DNA from: DAIRDK01 sp035403225
Lineage (GTDB): Bacteria > Bacteroidota > Bacteroidia > Bacteroidales > FEN-979
Length of the DNA: 22,615 nt
Assembly: GCA_035403225.1 (NCBI GenBank)
Contig: DAONET010000037.1
Location: forward strand, 1-22,615
Direction of reading: 5' to 3'
The translations under genes and the position numbers were made by a program. The stretch's first letter is position 1. The number at the start of each line of letters is the position of its first letter. The notes under the pieces are model-generated. The model was not told the DNA's origin and made no database searches. It was given only the letters and a program-made list of their open reading frames with translations. Below are positions 8,555 to 16,638 of the stretch, piece by piece.

Positions 8555-9651
8555 CAAAGGTAATCATCAGCGGAGGAGGCACCGGCGGGCATATTTTCCC
8601 CGCCATAGCCATTGCAAAAGCCATCCGGGCTATTGAGCCCGGAGCAGATATCCTTTTTATCGGAGCTAAAGGGAGAATGGAGATGGAAAAAGTGCCGGCT
8701 GCCGGTTTCCCGGTGAAAGGGTTGCCGGTTTCGGGATTTCAGCGTCGACTGACGGTGAAAAACCTGTCATTCCCGTTTAAACTGGCTGCAAGCATGATCA
8801 AGGCATACTGGGTAGTACGCCGTTTCAACCCCGATGTAGTCATCGGAGTGGGAGGATATGCCAGCGGGCCTACCCTGCGTATTGCTTCGCACCTGGGTAT
8901 CCCCACCCTGATCCAGGAGCAGAATTCTTATCCGGGAGTGACGAACCGTATCCTGGCTAAGAAAGTGTCGAAAATTTGTGTCGCTTATGAAGGGATGGAA
9001 AAATATTTTCCGGCGGAAAAAATTATCATGACAGGTAACCCTGTTCGGGAAGACATCCGAAATATTATCCAACACGATCAGAAAGCCTACGAATATTTCA
9101 ACCTGGATCCAGCTAAAAAAACCGTTCTCGTAACCGGTGGGAGCCTGGGCTCCGGGACCATTAATGAAAGTATTCAGAGCTGTATCGGCATGAACCTCGA
9201 CCGGGAAATGCAGTTTCTCTGGCAGACAGGCCGGAATTATTATGAGTCCATCCTGGTCTTTTTGTCCGACGGCAACTTCCCCAACGTAAAAGTGCATGCC
9301 TTCATCGATCGCATGGATCTGGCCTACTCCTGTGCCGACCTGGTTATCTCCAGGGCAGGAGCCATCGCTATTTCGGAGATCTGTGTGGCCGGGAAAGCTG
9401 CTATCCTGATCCCTTCGCCCAACGTGACTGAAGATCATCAAACCCGCAACGCAAAAGCGCTGGAGGAAAAAGAAGCCGCTGTGCTGCTCAAAGACCAGGA
9501 TGCAAAGGAGCACCTTCATACCCTGATCCGACAGCTGATTCGGGATGAAAGAAAGACCGACCTGATGCGTACAAACGTTTCAACGCTGGCAATCACTAAT
9601 GCATCCGACAGGATAGCGCACGAAGCATTATCACTTAAAAAGAATCAATAA
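8551..9651 (+). CDS. murG: MurG, lipid II synthase (GlcNAc transferase)
   Basis: A 366-residue membrane-associated GT-B glycosyltransferase that adds GlcNAc from UDP-GlcNAc to lipid I. The glycine-rich N-terminal motif GGGTGGHIFPA at 8-18 and the family blocks GVGGYASGP and QEQNSYPGVTNR identify it. The C-terminal Rossmann half has VTGGSLGS and the UDP-GlcNAc binding region SRAGAIAISEICVAGKAAILIPSP. The length is typical (about 355-370). It overlaps ftsW by 4 bp and is separated from murC by 2 bp, so it is in the same transcript. Confidence 0.96.
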   Translation: MTKVIISGGGTGGHIFPAIAIAKAIRAIEPGADILFIGAKGRMEMEKVPAAGFPVKGLPVSGFQRRLTVKNLSFPFKLAASMIKAYWVVRRFNPDVVIGVGGYASGPTLRIASHLGIPTLIQEQNSYPGVTNRILAKKVSKICVAYEGMEKYFPAEKIIMTGNPVREDIRNIIQHDQKAYEYFNLDPAKKTVLVTGGSLGSGTINESIQSCIGMNLDREMQFLWQTGRNYYESILVFLSDGNFPNVKVHAFIDRMDLAYSCADLVISRAGAIAISEICVAGKAAILIPSPNVTEDHQTRNAKALEEKEAAVLLKDQDAKEHLHTLIRQLIRDERKTDLMRTNVSTLAITNASDRIAHEALSLKKNQ

Positions 9652-9653
9652 TC

Positions 9654-11027
9654 ATGGACCTGAATAAAGTCAGATCGGTATATTTCATCGGCATCGGGGG
9701 CATCGGAATGAGCGCCCTCGCAAGATATTTTGCGATGAAAGGTGTGACTGTGTCGGGCTACGACAAGACATCGACTCCGCTGACGCAGGCACTCACCGAC
9801 GAAGGGATGAACATTCATTATGAAGAGAATGTACACCTTCTTCCAAAGAAAACAGATCTGGTCGTCTTAACCCCGGCCGTGCCGACAGAGAATAAGGAAT
9901 TACAGTATTTTTTGAAGGAAGATGTTCCCATTCTGAAACGGTCGGAGGTGTTGGGAATCATCAGCCGTGACTATAAAACCATTGCTGTCGCCGGCACTCA
10001 TGGAAAAACAACCACCTCCACGCTCATAGCCCATATGCTGAAAAGTGCAGGGAAACCTCACATCGCTTTTCTCGGTGGAATCTCGAAGAACTATGGTTCG
10101 AATTTTTTAATTTCCGACGATGCCTTCCGGTCGAAAGCCTATTGTGTGGTGGAAGCTGATGAATTCGATCGCTCTTTCCTTCGACTGTCGCCCGACATTG
10201 CTATCGTTACTTCGGCTGATGCTGATCATCTTGATATTTACGAGACATTGGATCAACTCCGTGATTCGTTCAGCGAATTCACGTCCAGAGTCAGGAAAAA
10301 CGGCAACCTGCTGCTGAAGGCAGGCTGTGGGGTAATACCCCGTAATCCGGATGTGACCATTCATTCCTATTCTCTGCATGAAGAAACGGATTACCACGCC
10401 AGCAATGTGGTGGTGCGAAACGGGAAATTCCACTTCCGGCTTGTCACACCTGAAGGGATCGAAGAAGGTTACCTGTCGGGAATACCCGGGAGCTTTAATG
10501 TTGAAAACGCTGTTGCAGCAGCTGCTGCAGGCCACCTGATCGGCCTCTCTGAAGAGCAAATCAAACAGGCCATCAGAACATACCAAGGGGTCAATCGTCG
10601 GTTTGATCATCAATTATCGCGAAAGGGAATGGTGTACATCGACGACTATGCACATCACCCTGAAGAACTGAAAGCTTGCATCAGAGCGGTCAGGGAAATG
10701 TACCCCGGCCGTGAGATCACCGGCGTTTTCCAACCCCATCTCTACTCTCGGACACGCGACTTCGTTGATGGTTTCGCGGAAGCCTTATCACTACTCGATA
10801 CCCTGATCCTTCTTCCGATCTATCCTGCCAGAGAGAAACCTATTCCGGGCATCACCTCTGCAATCATTTTCGAAAAAGTTAATCTGAAGAAAAAGATAAT
10901 GACCGGCAAAGCAGAATTGATCGATGAATTAAAAAAACTCAAGCCGCAGATACTGCTGACACTAGGCGCCGGAGACATTGATCAGCTTGTAAAACCCATT
11001 GTTGAAGCATTTGGCAAAGGCATATGA
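9654..11027 (+). CDS. murC: MurC, UDP-MurNAc:L-alanine ligase
   Basis: A 457-residue cytoplasmic ATP-dependent ligase that attaches L-alanine to UDP-MurNAc, the first stem residue. The N-terminal nucleotide-binding motif GIGGIGMSALARYF is at 13-26. The ATPase P-loop GTHGKTTT is at 114-121, with VEADEFDRSFL and the HLD motif following. The C-terminal domain begins near GVNRRFDHQ and includes YIDDYAHHPEE and FQPHLYSRTRD. All three Mur ligase domains are complete, and the length matches the family. The stop overlaps ftsQ by 4 bp. Confidence 0.96.
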   Translation: MDLNKVRSVYFIGIGGIGMSALARYFAMKGVTVSGYDKTSTPLTQALTDEGMNIHYEENVHLLPKKTDLVVLTPAVPTENKELQYFLKEDVPILKRSEVLGIISRDYKTIAVAGTHGKTTTSTLIAHMLKSAGKPHIAFLGGISKNYGSNFLISDDAFRSKAYCVVEADEFDRSFLRLSPDIAIVTSADADHLDIYETLDQLRDSFSEFTSRVRKNGNLLLKAGCGVIPRNPDVTIHSYSLHEETDYHASNVVVRNGKFHFRLVTPEGIEEGYLSGIPGSFNVENAVAAAAAGHLIGLSEEQIKQAIRTYQGVNRRFDHQLSRKGMVYIDDYAHHPEELKACIRAVREMYPGREITGVFQPHLYSRTRDFVDGFAEALSLLDTLILLPIYPAREKPIPGITSAIIFEKVNLKKKIMTGKAELIDELKKLKPQILLTLGAGDIDQLVKPIVEAFGKGI

Positions 11028-11833
11028 CCTGGAAAAAGCGCATATTGAAAATCCTTACGATCGCCCTCTGGACGATCCTGTTCTCCGGCGCCGCGGTCCT
11101 GCTGGTCTTTGCCAACTATGATCATGGAAGCAAGGGGGTGAAAGATATTTCCATTCATGTGGATTATGGCCAGGCTGACGTGCTGATCACTGAACAGGAC
11201 ATTGACTCGCTGATCTTGTCAGGAGCCGGTAAAATTGCCGGCATGCAGCTGTGGGAACTGAACACGGAAAAGATCGAAGGGCCCATCAGAAATCACTCTT
11301 ATGTCGATAAAGTCGACGTTTATGCCACCGACGACGGGATGGTGTATGTAGATGTTATTCAACGGCAACCTATCCTCCGGATCATCACCAGGAAGTCCTC
11401 AAGTTTTTATATCGATGGCCATGGGCAGATCCTCCCCATCAACCCAAACTTCCCCGCCCGCGTGTTGGTCGCCTCGGGTAACATCTATGACTCATGCATT
11501 CAGCGTGATATGGAAAACTTCGATCACCTGATGGCCGATTCCTCTTCTAACCCGGGATCACTTCCGTCATTGTTTCGTATGGCTATCTATATTACCAGAG
11601 ATCCATTTTTCCGTTCACAGATCAGCCAAATCTACGTGAATGACAACCAGGAACTGGAACTGATCCCGGTAGTGGGTAATCACATCATTCTCTTCGGAAA
11701 AGCAGAAGATATGCAGGAGAAATTCACGAAACTATACGCCTTTTACAAGTACGGCCTGAATAAAATCGGCTGGAATAAATATAACTTCATCAACATCAAG
11801 TATAAAAATCAAGTGGTTTGTTCAAAAATATAA
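11024..11833 (+). CDS. ftsQ: FtsQ/DivIB, divisome scaffold protein
   Basis: A 269-residue bitopic division protein. A short basic cytoplasmic end (MTWKKR) is followed by a membrane helix at about 9-30. The next segment (about 38-115, ISIHVDYGQADVLITEQDI onward, ending VDVIQRQPILRI) has the pattern of a POTRA domain. The beta domain lies at about 125-265. Sequence conservation in this family is low, so the call depends on the POTRA pattern, the single helix and the position between murC and ftsA. FtsQ bridges FtsA-side and FtsL/FtsB-side divisome components. It overlaps murC by 4 bp and ends 7 bp before ftsA. Confidence 0.9.
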   Translation: MTWKKRILKILTIALWTILFSGAAVLLVFANYDHGSKGVKDISIHVDYGQADVLITEQDIDSLILSGAGKIAGMQLWELNTEKIEGPIRNHSYVDKVDVYATDDGMVYVDVIQRQPILRIITRKSSSFYIDGHGQILPINPNFPARVLVASGNIYDSCIQRDMENFDHLMADSSSNPGSLPSLFRMAIYITRDPFFRSQISQIYVNDNQELELIPVVGNHIILFGKAEDMQEKFTKLYAFYKYGLNKIGWNKYNFINIKYKNQVVCSKI

Positions 11834-11840
11834 TGCAACT

Positions 11841-13187
11841 ATGAAGAGCCAAGGGATAATCGTAGGTTTAGACATCGGTACTACCAAAATCGCAGTCATT
11901 GTTGGTCAGAAAAATGACCATGGAAAAGTTGAAATCCTCGGATATGGGAAAGTACCTTCCATCGGGGTAAAGAGGGGCGTCGTCTCCAACATCGAGAACA
12001 CCATTCAGTCGATCAAGGAAGCCGTGGAAGAAGCTTCCCAAAAATCCGGCGTGAATATCAATGTAGTGAATGTCGGCATTGCCGGGCAGCACATTAAAAG
12101 CATGTATCACCGCGGCAGTCTGATGCGGGAAGACACCGAATCGGAAATCAGCCAGGAAGATATCGATAAGCTCTGCAACAGCATGTTCAACCTGAACATG
12201 AACCCGGGTGAAGAAATACTGGAAGTGATCCCGCAGGAGTTCAGCATTGATAACGAGAATTGCATCCGTCAACCAAGAGGCATGTCGGGAAACCATCTGG
12301 AAGCCAACTTCCATATCATCATCGGGCAGACAGCAGCCGCCAAGAACATTTACAAATGCGTTCGCCGTGCCGGCCTGGAAGTGTCGGATCTGATCCTTGA
12401 ACCCATTGCCTCGGCAGAAGCCGTTCTGAGTGAAGAAGAAAAAGAGGCTGGTGTCGTCCTGGTGGATATCGGCGGAGGGACAAGCGACATCGCGATTTTC
12501 CACGAAGGGATTATCCGCCACACTGCGGTCATCCCCCTGGGAGGCGAGATCATCTCCGAAGATGTGAAAGAAGGCTGCTCCATCATCAAAAAACACGCGG
12601 AAGAGTTGAAGATCCGCTTTGGTTCTGCCTTAGCCAGTGAGAATAAAGATGAAGAGATCATTGCCATCCCCGGCCTTCGCGGAAGAGCTCCCAAGGAGAT
12701 CAGCCTGAAAAACCTGGCCAGTATTATCCAGGCACGTATGGAAGAAATCATTGAACACATCTTTTACGAAATCCGTAATTCAGGCTACGAAAAGAAACTC
12801 ATTGGCGGCATCGTGCTGACAGGCGGAGGGGCTATGCTGAAACATGCAGCCCAGCTGACAGAGTTCATGACCGGCCTTGATACACGTATCGGCTATCCGA
12901 ATGAACACCTCGCTAAAGATGTTCCTCCCGAGATGGCCAGCCCAATGTTCGCCACCAGCATCGGACTTGTACTTGTCGGCATCGACCGGTACGATAAAGA
13001 AATGGCCCGGTTGAAAGAACTCGAACCTGTATTCGTTGAAGAGTCTTCATCCGCTGTGACCGAATCAGTTCCCAAACAAAAACGTGAAAAAAAGAAGAAA
13101 GTAAAAGAAACGTCAGAACCTGGAAAAAAATTTACTGAAGCATTTCTTGAAAAGATCAAGAACTGGTTCGATGAAGAAACCGAATAG
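11841..13187 (+). CDS. ftsA: FtsA, actin-like FtsZ membrane tether
   Basis: A 448-residue actin-fold ATPase that anchors FtsZ to the inner membrane and recruits later divisome proteins. The phosphate 1 motif GLDIGTTK is at 9-16 and the phosphate 2 motif DIGGGTSD is at 209-216. A late adenosine-type motif GGIVLTGGGAMLKH is also present. After the core (about residue 390) comes a charged linker (KQKREKKKKVKE) and then the terminal FLEKIKNWFDEE, which reads as the amphipathic membrane-targeting helix. The gene ends 100 bp before ftsZ, the largest gap within the cluster. Confidence 0.95.
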   Translation: MKSQGIIVGLDIGTTKIAVIVGQKNDHGKVEILGYGKVPSIGVKRGVVSNIENTIQSIKEAVEEASQKSGVNINVVNVGIAGQHIKSMYHRGSLMREDTESEISQEDIDKLCNSMFNLNMNPGEEILEVIPQEFSIDNENCIRQPRGMSGNHLEANFHIIIGQTAAAKNIYKCVRRAGLEVSDLILEPIASAEAVLSEEEKEAGVVLVDIGGGTSDIAIFHEGIIRHTAVIPLGGEIISEDVKEGCSIIKKHAEELKIRFGSALASENKDEEIIAIPGLRGRAPKEISLKNLASIIQARMEEIIEHIFYEIRNSGYEKKLIGGIVLTGGGAMLKHAAQLTEFMTGLDTRIGYPNEHLAKDVPPEMASPMFATSIGLVLVGIDRYDKEMARLKELEPVFVEESSSAVTESVPKQKREKKKKVKETSEPGKKFTEAFLEKIKNWFDEETE

Positions 13188-13287
13188 TCCTTCGTTATTC
13201 ACATTTCAGGTGTTGATAAATAAAAAATGTTTTGTCATTTAATAATTGACAAGAGACTAATTTTAATCGGATCAAATCGGATACCCC
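13188..13287 (+). promoter_or_regulatory. ftsZ upstream gap with possible secondary promoter
   Basis: This 100-bp AT-rich spacer is the only sizeable internal gap in the cluster. TTTG at 13231-13234 and TAATTTTA at 13258-13265 resemble Bacteroidota -33 and -7 boxes. However, the spacing is 23 bp rather than 19-21, and the -7 box lacks the final G. TGTTGATAA (13211-13219) is the reverse complement of the 9-mer before mraZ. A separate ftsZ promoter is plausible but not proven. Confidence 0.35.
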
Positions 13288-14982
13288 ATGTCAGATATGC
13301 TGAAATTTGACTTACCAAAAAACCAGTCCAACATCATCAAAGTGATCGGCGTTGGCGGAGGTGGCAGCAATGCCGTAACCCACATGTTCCATCAGGGCAT
13401 TACGGGCGTTGATTTTATTATCTGTAACACGGACGCACAAGCCATGGAAAGCAGCCCGGTCCCTACTAAGATCCAGTTGGGAGCGAGCCTTACCGAAGGG
13501 CTGGGCGCCGGCGCCGTTCCTTCTGTCGGACGTAACGCAGCTTTGGAAAATACGGAGGATATCCGTGCGGTGTTGTCGAAAGGCACCAAGATGTTGTTCA
13601 TTACTGCCGGTCTGGGTGGCGGTACCGGCACAGGCGCTGCCCCCGTGATCGCACAGATCGCAAAAGAAATGGATATCCTGACAGTGGGTATCGTCACTAT
13701 CCCTTTCCCCTTTGAAGGCCATAAAAGAATCATGCACGCCGAAGAAGGGATCCGGCAACTGAAAGAGCATGTCGATGCCCTGCTGATCATCAGCAACACC
13801 AAACTGCGTGAACTTTACGGGAACCTCAGACTGTCGGAAGCCTTCAGCCGCGCTGACGACGTATTGACAACCGCCGCTAAAGGCATCGCCGAAATCATCA
13901 CCGTGGCAGGATATATCAACGTCGACTTCGAAGATGTTAAAACCGTTATGAAAAACAGCGGTGTTGCTATCATGGGTACCGGCATCGCCAATGGCGAAGA
14001 CCGCGCACGTAAAGCCGTTGAAGAAGCATTAACATCGCCGCTGCTCAACGACAACGACATCGAAGGAGCTACCAACCTGCTGCTGTATATCGCATCAGGC
14101 ACGGAAGAAATCACGATGGATGAAGTGACGGATATCACGGATTATATCGAAATAAAAACAAAGAATACAGCCGAAGTAATCTGGGGAAATGGCTTTGACG
14201 AAAGCTTGTCAGACAAGATCTCCGTCACGATCATTGCAACAGGATTTGACGAAGAACACCGCGCCATTAAAGAACAAAAGGCATCAACAAAGACCGTGAT
14301 AGACCTGTATAACGAAAAAGCGAATGAACAACCGAAAGCGCAGATCTATACCCCGTCTGAAATACCCGTATCACAAGTCGCTGAAGAGCCGGAACCGGAA
14401 CCCGAGCCCGAGATCCGCATGATCACCCGCGATCCGGAGCCGGAACCCGAGCCCGAACCAATGAACGAACCGGAGCCGATCATTTTTTCCTATGAACCCG
14501 ATCCGCCAGATCCGGAGCCCATCAAAGAACCCGAAGTCCAACGCGAGATCACTTTTGAATTTGACATAAACGAACCGACTCCCGCACCAAAACAACCCGA
14601 AGTCCCCAGACCGGATTACACCGAAAAGAAAACAGTCATCAACACGATACCTTTCGTGCCAATGAATCAGCCTGAAGTCAGGACTTCTCCCGTCGTGAAC
14701 CCTCTCAACACCCCCCGGGAAGATGATATCCAGGGACGACAGCAAACAGACAGGGTCTCAAAGCTTCGTGCACTCAGCGAAAAACTGAAAAACCACACTC
14801 CTATCGAAAATAACCTCGAGGAATTGGAATCCATCCCGGCTTACAAACGGAGAAACGTGGAGTTGTCGGATGTTCCGCCTTCCTACGAAACCAGTGTACC
14901 ACGGGTGACCCTTTCAGGTGATACTAAAGGAGAAATCGAAGTAAGGACCGAAAATTCCTTCCTTCATAATAATGTAGACTGA
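13288..14982 (+). CDS. ftsZ: FtsZ, tubulin-like division GTPase
   Basis: A 564-residue protein that forms the Z ring. The GTPase core has GGGGSN from 23 and the tubulin signature GGGTGTG at 110-116. A T7-loop NVDFEDVKTVM follows, so polymerisation and GTP hydrolysis should be intact. The core ends near 325. A long acidic linker follows, with Pro-Glu repeats at about 365-425. The conserved C-terminal peptide that binds FtsA is IPAYKRRNV at 516-524. Another 40 residues follow it and end NSFLHNNVD, a tail shared by many Bacteroidota FtsZ proteins. The protein is much longer than E. coli FtsZ (383), almost entirely through the linker and tail. Its stop overlaps the next start by one base. Confidence 0.97.
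   Translation: MSDMLKFDLPKNQSNIIKVIGVGGGGSNAVTHMFHQGITGVDFIICNTDAQAMESSPVPTKIQLGASLTEGLGAGAVPSVGRNAALENTEDIRAVLSKGTKMLFITAGLGGGTGTGAAPVIAQIAKEMDILTVGIVTIPFPFEGHKRIMHAEEGIRQLKEHVDALLIISNTKLRELYGNLRLSEAFSRADDVLTTAAKGIAEIITVAGYINVDFEDVKTVMKNSGVAIMGTGIANGEDRARKAVEEALTSPLLNDNDIEGATNLLLYIASGTEEITMDEVTDITDYIEIKTKNTAEVIWGNGFDESLSDKISVTIIATGFDEEHRAIKEQKASTKTVIDLYNEKANEQPKAQIYTPSEIPVSQVAEEPEPEPEPEIRMITRDPEPEPEPEPMNEPEPIIFSYEPDPPDPEPIKEPEVQREITFEFDINEPTPAPKQPEVPRPDYTEKKTVINTIPFVPMNQPEVRTSPVVNPLNTPREDDIQGRQQTDRVSKLRALSEKLKNHTPIENNLEELESIPAYKRRNVELSDVPPSYETSVPRVTLSGDTKGEIEVRTENSFLHNNVD
14383..14478 (+). repeat. Pro-Glu coding repeats in the FtsZ linker
   Basis: An imperfect direct repeat of GAGCCGGAACCCGAGCCCGA-type sequence occurs twice within about 50 bp (around 14386 and 14436), with further GAACCGGAGCC copies after it. 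It encodes runs of alternating Pro and Glu separated by IRMITRD and MNE. Such repeats can expand or contract by slippage, so linker length may vary between strains. Confidence 0.7.
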
Positions 14983-15434
14983 TGAGCCTGGAAATTCAAA
15001 TCAACGACGACATTAAGTCGGCGATGCTCAGCAAGGATCATGAAAAGTTAGAAGCCCTGCGGGCAATCAAAGCAGCCCTGCTGCTGGAAAAAACCAAAGA
15101 AGGGACCACCGGCGAAATCCCTGAAACCGTTGAATTGAGCCTCCTTCGAAAGCTGGTTAAGCAACGGAAGGAATCTGCAGAAATCTACCTGAGTCAGAAC
15201 CGGAAAGACCTGGCCGATGTTGAACTCTTCCAGGCAGCCATTATCGAAAAGTATCTCCCTAAATCGCTTTCCGAAGAGGAAGTGACGGAAAAAGTAAAAG
15301 AGATCATCGCACAAACCGGCGCCACCACCATCAAAGACATGGGCCGCGTGATGGGCGCCGCCAGTAAAGCGCTTGCCGGCCAGGTGGATAACCGTCTGGT
15401 ATCAGAGATCGTCAAAAAGCTCCTGGGAGCCTGA
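14982..15434 (+). CDS. yqeY: GatB/YqeY domain protein
   Basis: A 150-residue protein of the GatB/YqeY family, related to the C-terminal tRNA-binding helical domain of the Asp/Glu-tRNA amidotransferase subunit GatB. Family blocks include LEALRAIKAALLLEKT, RKLVKQRKESAEIY, IEKYLPKSLSEEE and DMGRVMGAASKALAGQVD. Length is normal for stand-alone YqeY (about 148). Its precise role is unknown. It is coupled to ftsZ by a TGATG junction (1-bp overlap), a frequent arrangement in Bacteroidota. It closes the cluster, converging on the next gene with 7 bp between stops; I see no intrinsic terminator there. Confidence 0.93.
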   Translation: MSLEIQINDDIKSAMLSKDHEKLEALRAIKAALLLEKTKEGTTGEIPETVELSLLRKLVKQRKESAEIYLSQNRKDLADVELFQAAIIEKYLPKSLSEEEVTEKVKEIIAQTGATTIKDMGRVMGAASKALAGQVDNRLVSEIVKKLLGA

Positions 15435-15441
15435 CTTCAGA

Positions 15442-16638
15442 TCATCGATAGTTCTTCCCTTTTCTGCGATAGACGAATCCGGCTAACCAGGTAGTCGTCC
15501 GCCAAAGAAAGGACCATCTTCCGAAGCCTCTTTTTACGTCGGCGTAACAACGCTCTCCCCGTAATATTTTGCCAAAAGCGCGCCAAACGCGGTCATTGTC
15601 GCGTACCAGCCGGTGAATCTTTCCGGGTACGGTGTTGAAGATATTTCTGATCCGGCAGGCCTCCAAAATGTCTTCCATCAGGGTGGCATTGACTTCTTCC
15701 GAATATCCCGACAAGGAGCCGGAACGCCCCCGGAGATATTCCAGACAGGTTTTCGCTGCCATCCGTCCGCTTTTCACCGCATACCAGATCCCTTCACCCG
15801 TCATCGGATCGGTGAGCCCGGCTGCATCACCGGTCACCAAGACCCGTCCCTGGTGTAAAGGGCCTTTCTTCGCCCGTGTCGGTATCGGCCATGACCGCAG
15901 ACTATCCGCCTGGTGATTATTTCCGAATCCAGGCTCCAGGCTATTCAGGAAATCCGCATAATATTTCATCATCCTTCCGGATAAAGCAGCCGGTCCTCCA
16001 ACTCCGACCGAGATATGATCCCTCTTGGGAAACATCCACCCATAGCCGCCCGGCAATGTCCCCCAATCGAGAAAAACCGTTTCCGACAACGGGATCAGCC
16101 ATTCGGGTTCTATCGCGATCTCCGCTTCCCAGGCAAGCCCCGGTTCGATATTTTCACGCAGACCCACCATCCGTGCAACCATCCCGGAAACTCCATCTGA
16201 CCCTATTAGCAAGGATGACCGGTAACGCCGGTTCCCTGTCTCTGCTTCCACGAAGCCGTCCCCTTGTTCCAACCTTTTCACTTGTTCTCCGAAAAGGACC
16301 TTTGCCCCGGCAGATACGGCTTTTTGAAGCATGAAATCATCCAGCTTATCCCGCATCGTGCAGAACATCATCGGAGTGTCTGTATGACGCGTGAACATTT
16401 CGGCAAAGCGGTACGAAAGCCTCACTGAACGGATGGTGGTCTCCAGAATAGGCGTGATGTCATACGGGAATTCCGGGATGATTTTTGCAGTCAACCCGGC
16501 ACCACATACTTTGTACCGGGGGAAGGTTGCTTTCTCGAGAATAAGCACCCTCAATCCCTGTAAGGCAAGATCGTAAGCTGCGGCGGTTCCGGCAGGACCT
16601 GCGCCGGCTACGATAACATCGGCATCAAGGTGTTCCAT
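15442..16638 (-). CDS. FAD-dependent geranylgeranyl reductase family oxidoreductase
   Basis: A 398-residue flavoprotein. The N-terminal FAD-binding motif GAGPAG is at 12-17, followed by VLILEKATFPRYKVCGAGL, typical of the geranylgeranyl-reductase (ChlP/GGR) family. Second and third flavin motifs are GSDGVSG at 146-152 and GDAAGLTDPMTGEGI from 270. Members reduce isoprenoid double bonds, but many bacterial homologues have unknown substrates. The ATG at 16638 is chosen because it overlaps the stop of the upstream kinase gene (TAATG) and lies just before the flavin motif. The frame continues upstream only into that kinase. It is the last gene of a four-gene operon. A role in modifying a quinone or other polyprenyl lipid is plausible, given the nearby UbiA-family gene, but is inference. 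Confidence 0.85.
   Translation of the reverse strand: MEHLDADVIVAGAGPAGTAAAYDLALQGLRVLILEKATFPRYKVCGAGLTAKIIPEFPYDITPILETTIRSVRLSYRFAEMFTRHTDTPMMFCTMRDKLDDFMLQKAVSAGAKVLFGEQVKRLEQGDGFVEAETGNRRYRSSLLIGSDGVSGMVARMVGLRENIEPGLAWEAEIAIEPEWLIPLSETVFLDWGTLPGGYGWMFPKRDHISVGVGGPAALSGRMMKYYADFLNSLEPGFGNNHQADSLRSWPIPTRAKKGPLHQGRVLVTGDAAGLTDPMTGEGIWYAVKSGRMAAKTCLEYLRGRSGSLSGYSEEVNATLMEDILEACRIRNIFNTVPGKIHRLVRDNDRVWRAFGKILRGERCYADVKRGFGRWSFLWRTTTWLAGFVYRRKGKNYR

Noticed and set aside
8767..9519. 250-codon minus-strand open frame opposite murG
   Set aside because: It lies wholly within a well-conserved gene, encodes no recognisable domain and has the composition expected of a reverse-strand shadow.
11868..12596. 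242-codon minus-strand open frame opposite ftsA
   Set aside because: It is a shadow of the conserved ATPase gene, rich in Asp/Phe/His from antisense codons, with no domain.
15420..15460. Intrinsic terminator between yqeY and the convergent reductase gene
   Set aside because: Only 7 bp separate the stops, and no GC-rich hairpin with a T-run is visible on either strand.
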